64,000 bases of DNA from Gigaspora rosea (taxonomy: Eukaryota; Glomeromycota; Glomeromycetes; Diversisporales; Gigasporaceae). Location of the stretch: positions 562,471-626,470 of the forward strand of contig QKWP01000046.1 of the NCBI GenBank assembly GCA_003550325.1. The letters are read 5' to 3'. Both the position numbers and the translations under genes were made by a program. The notes beneath the pieces are model-generated. The model ran no database searches, was not told the origin of the DNA, and was given only the letters and a program-made list of their open reading frames with translations. Every line of letters begins with the position of its first letter. The stretch's first letter is position 1. Positions 24,522-35,949 of this stretch are shown in pieces.

Positions 24522-24681
24522 GGTTTGATCGGGCCTTATTTTAAAATAAGCCCGGCCCGGCCCACCATCCCGGGCTTTTTTTTTTTTTTTTGGGCCGGGC
24601 TTGGGCCCAAAAATATTTTCTGGGCTTGGTTTAGGGCCCAACCAAGTCCGGCCCGACCCGGCCCATTCCCCACCCTAGTGC
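24522..24681. mobile_element. GC-rich hAT-like terminus fragment
   Basis: A dense cluster of GCCCGGCCC and GGGCCGGGC words surrounds a run of T. Read inverted, the right edge is TAGGGTGGGGAATGGGCCGG, similar to the left end of the outer element at 22029. The 88-codon frame over it is made of these words and is not a gene. Confidence 0.45.
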
Positions 24682-25492
24682 ACATATATGCAATAATTGA
24701 ATTTGTAAATCAAAATATCACTCCGTTTCTTGTAGACTAGTTTCACCGTCATTATACAGGAAGGATATTTGGCACCTGCAATTTTTTTATCCCCAGCTCA
24801 TCCTTGTTATATAGAAGACATAGTTATAGATATCCTTTACTGCGCGTGCAAACGCAATCAACTAACATATGAAAAATTGTACGCATGTAAAACTTATAAT
24901 CTGAGCCTTTACTCATTATGTAACTTGTGAAGAATTTTCATGATTACCTAATGCACAATATGAACAAAAAAACTTGTCGTAATGATTATTAACAGGATTC
25001 ACAGGTATTGCCGTAGAAACTTTACTTGCTATGTCAATCATGAAAATTTTCACGGTTGTGAGCATTAACATAACACAGCATATGTCTACACACGTATGGA
25101 CATACGTGATAAAATATAAAAATAAAATATATACTTAAATTTATTGAAGTCAATAATGTGTATTGATTATAGGCTACAGATTACGCCAAGCAGATAATCA
25201 AGTAGCACATTAAAATTCATATTTCTTAAATTATCGACTTCAATAAAAGTATTTATACACATTTTATGTTTAGGTTCAATGCATGTATTTTGTCTTTATA
25301 AGGTATAATTGTGGTTTTTGCACCGTATATACGTACGTACCTTATCTTTATCTATTATGCACACATATGGATCTACATAATTGCATTGCAGAGCAAAATG
25401 CACCCCGTTACTAATTGATTAATCAGCATCAATATCATAGAAAAAGATTATTGGCACCGTATCCCAAACTATCGATATGCCTTATTACCGTA

Positions 25493-25611
25493 TTACCGCA
25501 AAATAACGCGCAGGGTGAAATTACAAATTTCGGCCTAAATTAAGTTTACTGTAATTCGGGCTGAACTTCGAGATAACGACCCAGCGTGTTATTTCGCGGT
25601 AATACGGTATA
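25493..25611. mobile_element. Short hairpin MITE
   Basis: The arm ACCGTATTACCGCAAAATAA near 25490 pairs with TTATTTCGCGGTAATACGGT near 25590-25611. The 60-70 bp between them are unpaired. No target duplication was verified. The rest of 24682-26800 shows no gene. Confidence 0.55.
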
Positions 25612-25938
25612 AAGATTTCATAGTTGTGTTTTTGTTATTTTTTTATGATTGAGTGATAAATTGACCTTTAATTTATTGAGAATCAAACAACATATAATTA
25701 CATATTATTGATATGAATTCCTAATTTACAGAGTCAGTAAAACTCATTGTATAGCATTTTATTTTTCTATTAATGTCTCGAACAATGTCATTATAACCAG
25801 AATTACGTGTATGCGTGCTGAAGATGTTTCAATAATTGGTTTTTTTTTCAAATTTTATGGATAGTAGAAAATGCACAGAATCTGGACATTCTATGTTTCT
25901 CAATGCTTTGCATTCCAAACCTTAAATCTTCTACAATC

Positions 25939-25970
<32 letters not shown>

Positions 25971-27099
25971 GAAATTTGGTAATTGATGAGTGTTTAAGAA
26001 TTTTTAAAAAGCTTAAATAATGATAATAATGACAGTAAAATAACCAATATCTTTACTAGATATCTTTAGTTCGCTTTCTCCGGCAGTTGTACTCTCACTT
26101 CACTATATTTGAATTGTACTTAGGGTTTGCATTTTGTGTAAAGTTCAAATTTTTGATGTATATTACGTGTAAAACTTATGTAAATTACAATATATATCTT
26201 AGTGTAAGTTTGCAAATCATGTACGTGCGTATGTTAATGTAACTTAAAAAATTTACACAACCCAATCGACTCAAATATTTGATTGTCATATTATCTAAAA
26301 TATGCTATGCTGTTCACAATGAGGCTTTATAAATTGTTGTTGTATCATTTTTCTATTTCAACTACATTTTCTTTGAATTAAATTAATAACAGATGCTTTT
26401 TTCTTCATTTTTAGTTTTATTCGCTTTTAACATGTCCAACGACTAAAACTTTTTTCATAAAAGCGTCTGATTTCAGTATTTAAATGATTATTTTTTAAAT
26501 GTTGCCCAAATAAAGGAAAAATTAAAATGTATATACGAAAATTAGCATTATTTATGTCATTCAGAACCTAAATGATGTTTAGCTTGTATAGTAAATGTGT
26601 AAGTATTCTGAGTCATTGGGTATTGTTGATATGAAAGTTGTGCTTGTGCACATACGAATCAGGGGAAAGTGATTTTGGGCGCTCTTAAGCAACAATCTAA
26701 ATGTGAATTCCTAGAGATCAAATCATATACAACAATTATGACGTAACTTTAGCTATTCATATAACATTTTAGATAAAGGTCAATAGTACAAGTGGAGATA
26801 TTAACCAGAATATATGATTTCTTGTTTATTTGACCAATACAAGAATAAAATCTTTGTTAATAAGGCACTTTCTTTTCTTGCTTTACATTTCTTATTTATA
26901 TCCTTTCACATTGTTCATTACATTATTGATTATTAATATAAAATTACGTTATTTACTTTTCGCCATTGCATTAATAGAACTGGCACTCACGTGACAATAA
27001 CTTTAAGTAGCAGCTGGCACGAATAGCTAGTTCATACTGCTTAATGATGAATAATTATATTGTCTGCTACGCATTCAATAACTATATATTTGTTCATCA

Positions 27100-27240
27100 A
27101 TAAATTTTAGAGTTAAAATACTTGCAATAACGAATATTATTAAAGAAGTGATATTGCCAATGATGGTACCAACAATTATGCTAGTGTTCTTAGAATCGGA
27201 ACTATTGTGGTGGTATTTAGGATAATTTCTTGATACTTTC
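27100..27240 (-). pseudogene. Kelch paralogue 2, 3' tail remnant
   Basis: On the minus strand this encodes a stretch close to SDSKNTSIIVGTIIGN, then ITSLIIFVIAS: the Ser/Thr stalk and transmembrane helix of a second kelch-type gene. It matches the tails at 41473-41640 and 57823-58035. No propeller exons lie beside it, so only the 3' exon was carried in the unit. Confidence 0.6.
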
Positions 27241-27366
27241 TGGATTCAGAAGCTGACATGTTAAAGTTCACAGCCAGATAATAAATGATTTTACAAATAA
27301 TTCTCGTTATTTGCTGTTTCACATCCAATGACTATATATTATTATTAATGGTACGAATTCTATGCA

Positions 27367-27675
27367 CAGTGTCTAAAATTCAAATTCAATATTGTGGGTG
27401 GGCCGCACATTACATGGATCCTGGTGCGCTGCGGTATACATAGATTTTTTTTCGAATGTTCGCAAAGCAAGCGTATAAAAGTTTTATTTTTTGCGTAATA
27501 AATATAGCGGACATTAAAGCTTGAAACATATATGAATTTAAAAATTCCAATGAGCGCATTCAGTTCATAATTTTTAAAGGCCATGTGCACAAAGTGTCCA
27601 AATTGTTAATTTTTAGAGCGGAATTTTTTTTTTATGTGCGCTCCGCCTTTCCGCACATTTAATTTGACACAGTTA
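27367..27675. mobile_element. hAT MITE, copy in unit B (right end damaged)
   Basis: It begins CAGTGTCTAAAATTCAA after TCTATGCA (27359-27366), exactly as the better-preserved copy at 58235-58503. The right end and second target duplication have been lost. The body contains GGGCCGCACATTAC and a CTGGTGCGCTGCGGT block. The 76-codon frame over it is chance. Confidence 0.6.
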
Positions 27676-28249
27676 ACGTAATACGTAATAATTTTCTCGA
27701 TCACATTATACAACATATACCTGCACATTTCAGGTAATAAGAGTGGCTATAACGAGGTTAGACTGTATATATTAGCTGATATTTTGTTATAGCCAAGAAC
27801 ACTCAACACAAGAATGCTCAACCGAAGAACGCTTAACTCATACTTCTGAAGTAAGTAAATGAAAAAGAATTGAATTTCAATTATTTCAATTAAAATTTTA
27901 CTAATCTAATTTGAATTGAAGTAACGGTGCAAATAATAATTATTCAAGCCGAAAACCTCGCCCGGATTCTTGCAATTGCCGAAAAACCAATTGCAATACG
28001 AAATCATACCCTTCCATTATGCTCAAGATGCTGTGGGTGATTTTTATGCTATGCGGATAATGCAAAACTTCCTAGTTCCACTAATAAATTTGCATAAATT
28101 TGATTATTTTCGATTAAATGTACGTCAAATTAGCTTTTAAATATTAATATAAATAAATATTTCTGTGGTTTTTTTTTTAATTTGTAAATTTTATGCCGAT
28201 TGAAAAATGAAGTATAGTGCAGACAACCTAGTCTCGACAAATAAAATTT

Positions 28250-28440
28250 TCTAACGGCCAAATTTGAAATCTTATGTAATACGGCCAAATTTAATATTTT
28301 CATTATATGCGGCCAAATTCGATATTTTCATTATATATGGCCAAATTCGATATTTTCATTATATATAGCCAAATTTAATATTTTCATTATAAGTATATGC
28401 CAAATTCGATATTTTCATTATATACAAATTTATTTTATAT
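28250..28440 (+). repeat. Left subterminal array, about 30-bp units
   Basis: Six units of GGCCAAATTYGATATTTTC followed by ATTATATAT. They sit about 40 bp inside the left end of the transposon and may be transposase-binding sites, by analogy with subterminal repeats of other DNA transposons. This role is inferred. Confidence 0.75.
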
Positions 28441-29393
28441 GTATAATGATGAGGAATGAGAATTCAGGAATTTTTTATAACACTGGATCTAGTCCCTAAA
28501 AATATTTAATCGGTAATCTATGACAAGTAATTGCTTATTAGACGTTAAGGCCGATAAGTTATAAACTTAAAATATCTCATTTTCTCCTTAAAGTTGCATA
28601 TACAACGCATCAAGGCAAATTTGAATTGAATATAGAGTAGCCACTAGACTAGAGATCGTTCCGTAACCAGTTACGAGATAAGCTTTAACTAGTTATAGCT
28701 TAAGCCGTAACATCATTGGGATGTCATTAGGACGTCATTGGGACGATTCGGCTGCACCTCTACACTAGACATTAAATAATAAACTATTTTTCCGAAATCT
28801 CTATAAAAATGACATAATTCCAAGCGTATCAATATACTTAAATATTAAAATTCTAATGCACATTTTACCACCTAATACCAATTTTTTGATCTCTCACCTT
28901 ATATCAGTTTATATTTAATCACAACACTTGAAATGCCTGAAAAAAATGCTTGAAAAAAAGCATTACAGCTATTTTTAGATTGCTTTCTAATGCGTTAGTT
29001 ACGCTAGTGACTTTGACATATAACTTGATTACTAAAATATCTAGAATCTAACTTAAAATGTAAAGTAATTTAAACCATAATCAAATAACAAAAAAAAAAG
29101 ATAATAAAACAAAAATAAACAGAATCCTGAATAAGGTTGTATTAAGCACGTTCAGGAATTTGAATTCAGGAGAAAATGGCAATATTTATTAAGAGAAAAA
29201 AAAACCTCCTACTACGCCGTTCAAAGACCTGCTATATTAAATTTATAGAATTGTCTAACAGCGTAACTGAAGGTTAAAAAATAACTGTAAATAAATAATT
29301 ACTAATAATCCGGTTAAAATTGACTCACTGAGTTTCTCTGTAATAAAGTGATTTAAAAATTAAAATTATCTTGAGCGGTTGATTTGTAATAGT
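28441..29393. other. Non-coding left part of the transposon
   Basis: AT-rich sequence with a patch at 28640-28760 where CATTGGGATGT, CATTAGGACGT and CATTGGGACG follow each other; this patch may be an older small insertion. No gene is seen before the transposase start. Confidence 0.4.
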
Positions 29394-31551
29394 ATGCCAC
29401 GCCCAACAAGCAATCAAAAAAAATCAAAGAAAGCTTATGAGGCAAAGGCACATAAGCATAATATTGATGCTAATAATTCTGAAGCAAAAAATTCTGATAA
29501 CTTTTCTTATAATGAGGCGGTTGAAAATAACAATGCTGCAAGTATTGTAAAAAGACTTCAAGCTGCAGCAAACAACTATTATAGCAACAATAATATGCTA
29601 GAAAATTATGATAATGAAAGTCTTTTTGCTCATGATGAGCTAATTGAGATTGAGAATGATAATGATGAAGGCTTTGCAAAAAACTTTTAAATGCAGCAAA
29701 TACCTTTTATCGTGAAAGTGACTCTAACAAATCCCGTAAGCCACGTTACTTAGGAAACTCTACCCGTACTAAAAGAAGAAAGAGGCAACAACAGCGTGAA
29801 GCAGCAAAAGGAATGCCTACATTGTTTACCCTTTGGAATCAAGACAAGACTGTTAAAGAAAATGTTGAAGCAGAATTGTCTGATGATGGATGGCCGGACG
29901 AAGTCGATGAAGATGATACTGGAGGGCTATCAGAAGATGAGATTGAAACCTCTAATTGGCATAAAAGAATCCAAACTGCACTTGAAAACATAGTACTAGA
30001 TATCAAAAATGAAAATGTAAATAGTGAAGTTTGGGTGCGTCTTAATAGTATTCGCTTTTATCTTCAACTTATAAAGCACAATCATCAGAAAATGGAAGCA
30101 AGTAAGATAGTTGCAGATGCAGCAGGGAAAGGGGTATACCATGCTAGGTGTATTCGTTCTTGGTCACATGAGTATGTTATGACCCGCCAGATTCCTTATT
30201 CACGCCGAGGACACCATGCTAAGACGTGGAGCTTTCTTTGGGAAGAAGATATTCTTCTTCAAATCAAGTCATATGTTCGAGAAAATAAGTGGAATATTAC
30301 TACACACATGATTATGCTACAAATGAATGAAGTTATTTTACCAGGGCTTGGATTTGCACCACCACCAACCATTTCTCTTAATACTGCAAAAAATTATCTG
30401 AATAAACTTGGTTATGTATATGAAAGAGTAAAAAAGGGGATTTACATCGATGGACATGAAAGAGAAGATGTAGTGGCCTATCGAAAAATATTTTTAGAAC
30501 AAATGAGTGAACTTGAACCTAGAATGCCTTTATTTTCAGGTGATGATATGGAAATAGAAACCTGGCCAGATAGTAGTGTACAGCCCCTTATTCTTGTTAC
30601 ACATGATGAATGCATCTTTTCAGCTTATGATGGAAGTTGAAGTCTCTGGATTCCTGAAGAAGAACAACTTTTAAGAAAAAAAGGCGAAGGACGTTCAATT
30701 CATGTTAGTGAATTTCTTACGGATGTTCATAGCTGACTTTTGCTTCCTGAAGAAATGCAACCATTAGACACACTCCCTAGAGAAGCTTGTGTTATTATAT
30801 ACCCCAGTAAAAACAATGATGGATGGTGGAAATCTGAAGATTTGATTGAACAAGTATCCAACTGCGCCATTCCTATATTTGAAGCCTGTTTTCCAGGATG
30901 TCAAGCATTATTTGCTTTTGATAATGCAAAAAGTCATACTACTTATGAACCTGATGCACTTGTTGCAAAGAACATGAACCTTAGTTCTGCTGGAAAACAA
31001 GAAAAAATGCGCAGCACATCATATTTTCGTGAGGGAATAAAATATGATCAAGATATGGTGTTTCTATTAGATTATCACATCCCTGAATTACGTGAAGAGG
31101 CTAAAGGATTAAAACAAGTTTTAAGTGAGAGAGGATTGTGGCCAGAAAAAGGATTGAAATTACAAGAAGCATGAGAATTAATGAGTCAACAGCCAGATTT
31201 TTTGGCACAAAAAGGGCAGTTAGAGGAAATTATTATTTCAGCTGGGCATCAAATTGTGTTCTACCGAAATTTCATTGTGAGCTCAATTACATTGAGAACT
31301 TCTGGGGTGCTGCCAAAAAATATAGCCAGGCACATTGTAATTACTCATGGAAAGGATTACAAAGAACCGTTCCATTAGCTCTCGATTCTGTCCCACTCCC
31401 AACTATTCGTCGATATACAAGAAAAGCCTTTCATTATATGGATGCATATCGAAAAGGTTTAAGAGGTAAAGCGGCAGAATTTGCAGTTAAAAAATATCGC
31501 TCACATCGTCGAATTCCTGAATATGCTTTAAGCTCAATTGAAGTTGATTAG
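29394..31551 (+). pseudogene. DDE transposase, decayed
   Basis: Homologous pieces run from MPRPTSNQKKSKKAYEAK at the start to KYRSHRRIPEYALSSIEVD at the end, about 700 residues. The catalytic triad is visible: Asp in THDECIF (codon 30605-30607), Asp in FAFDNAKSH (30920-30922) and Glu in ELNYIENFWG (31294-31296). Spacing is about 105 and about 125 residues; the second is far longer than the 34-39 of Tc1/mariner, so this is an unusual DDE branch that I recall seeing widely in mycorrhizal fungi. The N-terminal part is acidic and Asn-rich, then basic (TRTKRRKRQQQ). Breaks: a frame change in an A-run near 29680; TGA at 30638-30640, 30734-30736 and 31172-31174; a frame change near 31260. The start ATG follows a short 5' extension from 29379 that homology does not require. 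The protein as it stands is not functional. Confidence 0.8.
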
Positions 31552-31606
31552 TTGATGTTTCTTTTGCATAACAAATTTATTATTCATAAAATAAATACTT
31601 AACCGG

Positions 31607-31693
31607 TACGTAGTGTTTTGGCAAAACCCAAAAAAGGTAATCAAATATATTGTTATAATTTCTTTTTTTGGGTTTCGCCCGAAACACTGCGTA
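31607..31693. repeat. 87-bp hairpin after the transposase
   Basis: TACGTAGTGTTTTGGCAAAA at the left pairs with the right arm, which read inverted is TACGCAGTGTTTCGGGCGAA. Both go on into a CCC plus A-run. The short loop is AT-rich. It could be a tiny TA-flanked MITE nested in the transposon, or a transcription-end structure. 31694-32169 shows no gene. Confidence 0.6.
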
Positions 31694-32169
31694 CATATAG
31701 CTTATCTCTTTTTTCTGTGCTCAATTTTAAACAATAAAATAACGTTTGAAGCTCAAATTATTAATTTCTTATAAATACGTACTGATGACCCGTATTGGAC
31801 AGTATTGATATTGTTACCTAATTTAGGTTGCCCCCTTAAGGACCAAGTTTTACAAATCTTATTAAAGTTTAATAATGGTATCGACCTGAGCCCAATTGTG
31901 CCATGAACGATTTGATTTAAATATTGAACTAATGTTTCACAAATCAGATGCACCTTTATCAATTAATACAGTTCAAATAACAATTGTAACTATCAATGCA
32001 CGAGAACTTGCCTATGTGGTTAAATAACCAATCTCTATTTAATTGTATTGGTTTAATATTACTTCAATATATAATTTGACCAAACTTTGCTGGTTTAATA
32101 TTGTTTATCATTATAGACGGCAAATTGCTTATTTAATAGTATACTGATACACAAAGGTTCACATATACA

Positions 32170-32345
32170 CAAAGTGACCAAGTTTTAGTATATAGGGTGG
32201 CCAAATTTAGTATATATAGGGCGGCCAAATTGAGTATACATAGGGCGGCCAAATTTAGTATACATAGGGCGGCCAAATTTAGTATTCATATGGCGGCCAA
32301 ATTGCTTGTTTTAATAATATATGTAGAGTGGCCAAATTGCTTGTT
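32170..32345 (+). repeat. Right subterminal array, about 26-bp units
   Basis: About six units of GGCGGCCAAATTTAGTATAC followed by ATAG. The core GGCCAAATT is shared with the left array and lies in the same orientation, not mirrored. The 99-codon frame over it (32197-32496) is a by-product. Confidence 0.75.
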
Positions 32346-32628
32346 TAATTATAAAACTATCTTGACTTTAATTCTCTACTATTTTATTAAAAACAATTTT
32401 AAAAAAAATTTAAGACCACAAAGATGTTTAGTTTGGATAGTTTTAATGTTTTATGAAGAGATTTTTTGGATATTGTTTTTTGTAAACAAGGATTAGTATT
32501 TTGAATTTAGGTAAATTTATTTGTTGGGACTAGGTTGTTTGCACCGTACGTACGTATGTCATTTTTCAATTGAAAGACATGTGCCAATTAATAATTAACA
32601 ATATTTGTAAGTATAGAGATTTTAGGGT

Positions 32629-32862
32629 CAGTGGTTTTTTTTCGATTTAACAGCTGCCCTACTTTGTTTAGTGCACCGAAAGTACTTCAAAGGGTACGTC
32701 AGTTTGCATAAGGAGAGCATTTTCCTGCCTTGCGAATACAAAGGAAAAATTTCCGATTATATATATTTGAAATTTCACTTTTATCCGCAAGACAGGAAGA
32801 TGCTCTTTTTGATGCATTAAGCAAAGTAGGACAGCTGTAAAAATCGAAAAAAAACCACTGTT
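32629..32862. mobile_element. MULE-like foldback MITE, best copy, 10-bp target duplication
   Basis: CAGTGGTTTTTTTTCGATTT at the left mirrors AAATCGAAAAAAAACCACTG at the right, and pairing continues through the CAGCTG, CTACTTTG and GCATTTTCCTG words to the centre near 32755. ATTTTAGGGT lies on both sides (32619-32628 and 32863-32872). A 9- to 11-bp duplication fits MULE elements. Other copies: 2720, 43247 and 59179, all at the same place in the unit. Confidence 0.8.
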
Positions 32863-33812
32863 ATTTTAGGGTGCATCGCGATGTATCCAAAGGTAGGTGC
32901 AGGAGTATCAAAAACGAATGTTTTGCTGTTTATGAATTAAATGCAAATAAAATGCGGCTAAATGGTAAATGTTCACGAACTTGTATATTTCAATCAATAA
33001 ATATTCTTTAAAATTTAGTAACAGTAAGCTTTTCAAATGCATTACTAGATAAAAAATTATTATAACTCTCATTTTTAAAAACTTTACAATCTAATTTGAC
33101 AAATAAAAATTTCAATCACATTTACTTTTTTTTTTATGTCGTACTTTATAAAATTATTTTATCGATTTAATGTCGATTTAAATTTTAAAATCCACACGTT
33201 AAGTGGAATTTGAATCCTCTAAACAACCGAGTCAATTTAGAGTCTGCTACAAAAAATACAAATTGATCCGGATTTCACAAAAATTTGATTTCAACGTACA
33301 ACACAGACAACATCTATAGCCTAGTGCAATACCTGTTTAATTATGGTTATTTGATAAATCGACTAGATATGGTCTTATTTTAAAATTTTTAACTTAATTT
33401 AGCAAAGGATTTGGTGATTTAATCTTTACAAATTTAATTCCTTCTAAGTATCCCTTTTATTTACTAAACTTATCTGAGTTTGACGATTGGATGGTTAACT
33501 ATATTGAATTTTATTGATAAAATCTACATAATTCCGGAGGATTATTTCCATAGCAGAATCCACATAGTAAAGCGTGCACTTATAGAGAGTGTTTATTTCA
33601 CATAGATATATAAATGGGCACGACTCGATTGCTGATGAGTTAACTCGATTCACGTCGTGCTAATTTAACTAGCCATCTACTAGTGTAGGGTAAAAATTTT
33701 TGATTATTGCCTTTCATCGAATTGAAAGATTTTAAAAAATTGAACAATGTTTTTGTAGATTCAGAATACTGCATTATTTAAGTGCTAATGAAATTCTCAT
33801 TAACTAAGGTAT

Positions 33813-35501
33813 TTACGAAAAGAGAATAACTAAATTCAACCTTTTCATCAAAAAATAAAAAATGGCACTAACAAATATAAAAGAAACGATACTGCCAACA
33901 ATGGCTCCAACAAGAAAGTTAGTAGTTGGAGTATTGGTAGCAATTGTATTAGGTGTAGTAGTTGTAGTTTTTGCGGCAAATTCATTGACCCATTTATAGG
34001 AATCTTTCTGACTTACATCTAACATAAATATTTTTGAAGAATAACTAAGATTACCAAATTGACCTTTTGAATATATAAAGGTTTGATAAGTTTAAATAAT
34101 TTATATGTAACGGTATGTAATAGCATAAATATAATTAAAATTTTACCAAAAGAAACAAGCATATAATTATCCACTAATGTTGCAGTATGACCAGCAAGAG
34201 CCAAATCCTCAATTGGATTTGAAATGTTTCCCTTTGACCACTGGAACGTACCCTTAGAGATTGAGGTATTTAAGATCCATAGATCACCGTGATTTGTTCC
34301 ATCAAAACCACCGAAAATTATAATACGTCCGTCGGAGGCTTACAATTTAAATGATTAATACAAAAAATACTTTTCTATTTAAACATTTATTGAGAAACTT
34401 TGTGCTTAAAACATTTACTGACATTGTTAATAACATACTTAATACTGCTGAAAAGGATGCACGAGAAGAAGGAGGTATACCCAATGTAGTCTAAGATCAG
34501 ATTTAAATTATTAAATACTAAGAAATAATGAAAATTATATATTATTCATTTATTACACACCACATATGTCCATGTATTAGATGTTGTATTATATAACGAT
34601 AACTACGGAACAGTCGATCAATAAAAGCTAAAAAATCAATTTTATTACAGCTGATTTGAAAATTAGTGGGACACTTGAAACATTTTCTTGTTTTTTGAAA
34701 CCTTTCGGTTTCGTCTTATGAATCATCAAACTTTTCGGAAAACATGTCACAGTCTTCGGAACTTCGGCCGATAATGGCGATGTGATTTCCGAAGAGTTAT
34801 ATGATTCATAAAACGAATCCGAAAGGTTTCAAAAACGAGAAATTTTTCAAGTGTCCCACTAATTTTCAAATCAGCTGTAAAAGATAAAACTTACTTGACT
34901 CATTGCCATATATTCATCAGTTCCATTAATAGAATTACTTCCACCAGTAAATAAAATGGTTCCATCAGACAAAGTTACTGCACAATGACCAAAACGTGAT
35001 GAAGGTGTGTTTTTTGCATTGCTTAAACTCCATGCTAATGTTAATGTATTAAATATCCAAAGGCTATTTGGTCCATAAGTTTCATTATATAAGCCACTAA
35101 AAATTGCAATCAACCCATTATCAAAATTAGTTTATTTGTATCAAATTGATTAACGAATGATTGATTAGCATATAAATCACCACTAGAATTTGAAAAACCA
35201 CCAAAAATAAAAATCATATCGTTATTTTTTCCACCAATACACGCTGTAGCACCAGATTTTAAAGGACCGCCAGTATAAGTAAGGTCAATCCAAACATTAT
35301 CTGTTGTTGTAAATAGTTTCGATACATTTAAATAAAAAAATTCATTCGTAATACTACCCAAATTATCAATAATTCCACCACTAAAATAGAGTTTATTATC
35401 GATAAGGACAGATGAATGAAGAAATCTTCCATCTGGAATAAAAGCCGCAAAAGTAAAAGTAATAGGAGAAGAGTGAAAATATAAAAATTAAGCCGCAGCA
35501 T
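33813..35501 (-). pseudogene. Kelch-repeat membrane protein, copy B, broken
   Basis: Exons by homology: 35501-34895, 34602-34561, 34490-34439, 34338-34147 and 34063-33813. Exons 2 to 5 are open and exon 5 is the best preserved of the family, ending in a Thr-rich stalk, a transmembrane helix (NFLVGAIVGSIVSFIFVSAI) and KRLNLVILFS. Exon 1 is broken twice: about 4 bases are missing in the signal-peptide codons (after ACTCTTCTCCTA), and about 65 bases are missing after the FDTNK codons, removing the WINIASVGNVPT segment. Kelch GG doublets remain in FIFGG and FTGG. Intron 1 carries a 230-bp MITE. Exon 4 is 9 bases longer than in copies A and D, keeping frame. Confidence 0.8.
34648..34877. mobile_element. 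TA-flanked MITE inside intron 1 of kelch copy B
   Basis: The ends CAGCTGATTTGAAAATTAGT and their mirror are nearly perfect over more than 60 bp, on through GGGACACTTGAAA and TTTGAAACCTTTCGG. Copies A and D have the uninterrupted ATTTTATTAAAA at this spot, and copy B has ATTTTATTA, the element, then TAAAA. The duplicated bases are therefore TA, as for Tc1/mariner. The insertion postdates the split of copy B from A and D. Confidence 0.9.
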
Positions 35502-35949
35502 AATTAGCATAATTGTCGAGCTAAATTAAAATATATAACTATATAGCTGTTTATAGTGTCTGCGCAAAATGATACAAAAATTATTTTTTATGCAATTCAA
35601 CCAAAATTAGTAACTTTTTTGATGCATCTCTTCCTAAATTTTCCGAAATTCTTATATACAGCCTGCATTATAATTATGAAGTTCATATCAAAAAACGTAA
35701 TTTGTGTGTTCAAATTAGCAGTATAATGTAATAAAACATGCGTTTATGCAATGAGATTATCATCATCTGATATTCCATATAATGCTACGCATTTCCTAGT
35801 TTGTATTCTAAATTTCTCGATTTGATACTTTGTTTAACTTTGTTTTAAATAAAATATTATGAAATAAATTATAACGATAATGAACCTTATTTAATATTTA
35901 ATAAGGTAGCTGCGCGATGCTGTCGCGCTAGAAACCAGGAACGAAAGTA
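35502..35949. promoter_or_regulatory. Upstream flank of kelch copy B
   Basis: AT-rich flank resembling 5283-5560 and 61808-62010, with TATATAGCTGTTTATAG close to the ATG. At 35905-35945 there is a GC-richer patch (GTAGCTGCGCGATGCTGTCG, then CGCTAGAAACCAGGAACG) like that at 23268. It then runs into the Tc1-like element. Confidence 0.4.

Larger units (their letters stand above)
28215..32546 (+). mobile_element. 4.33-kb DDE transposon with TA target duplication
   Basis: The ends match over about 35 bp: the left starts TAGTGCAGACAACCTAGTC and the right, inverted, starts CGGTGCAAACAACCTAGTC; both continue into ACAAATAAA. TA flanks both sides (28213-28214, 32547-32548). Copies C and D of the unit show the unfilled site (GATTGAAAAATGACGTACG near 43105 and a close match near 59036), so the boundaries are fixed by comparison. 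It encodes one decayed DDE transposase in the middle, carries arrays of GGCCAAATT words near each end, and has a small hairpin after the gene. TA target and CAGT-like ends fit the IS630-Tc1-mariner class in a broad sense. Confidence 0.85.

Noticed and set aside
24474-24740. 88-codon frame rich in Pro, Gly and Phe
   Set aside because: Produced by GGGCC-type words and a T-run of a transposon fragment.
28250-28440. CRISPR-like array
   Set aside because: The units are head-to-tail with no unique spacers, and the context is a eukaryotic transposon.
31753-31962. Minus-strand frame containing KTWSLRGQPKLGNN
   Set aside because: A faint likeness to transposase WSLRG motifs, but only one short stretch, no catalytic residues and no neighbouring homology.
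32197-32496. 99-codon frame starting with repeated AAKFSIHRAAK
   Set aside because: It is the subterminal repeat array translated; no independent evidence of coding.
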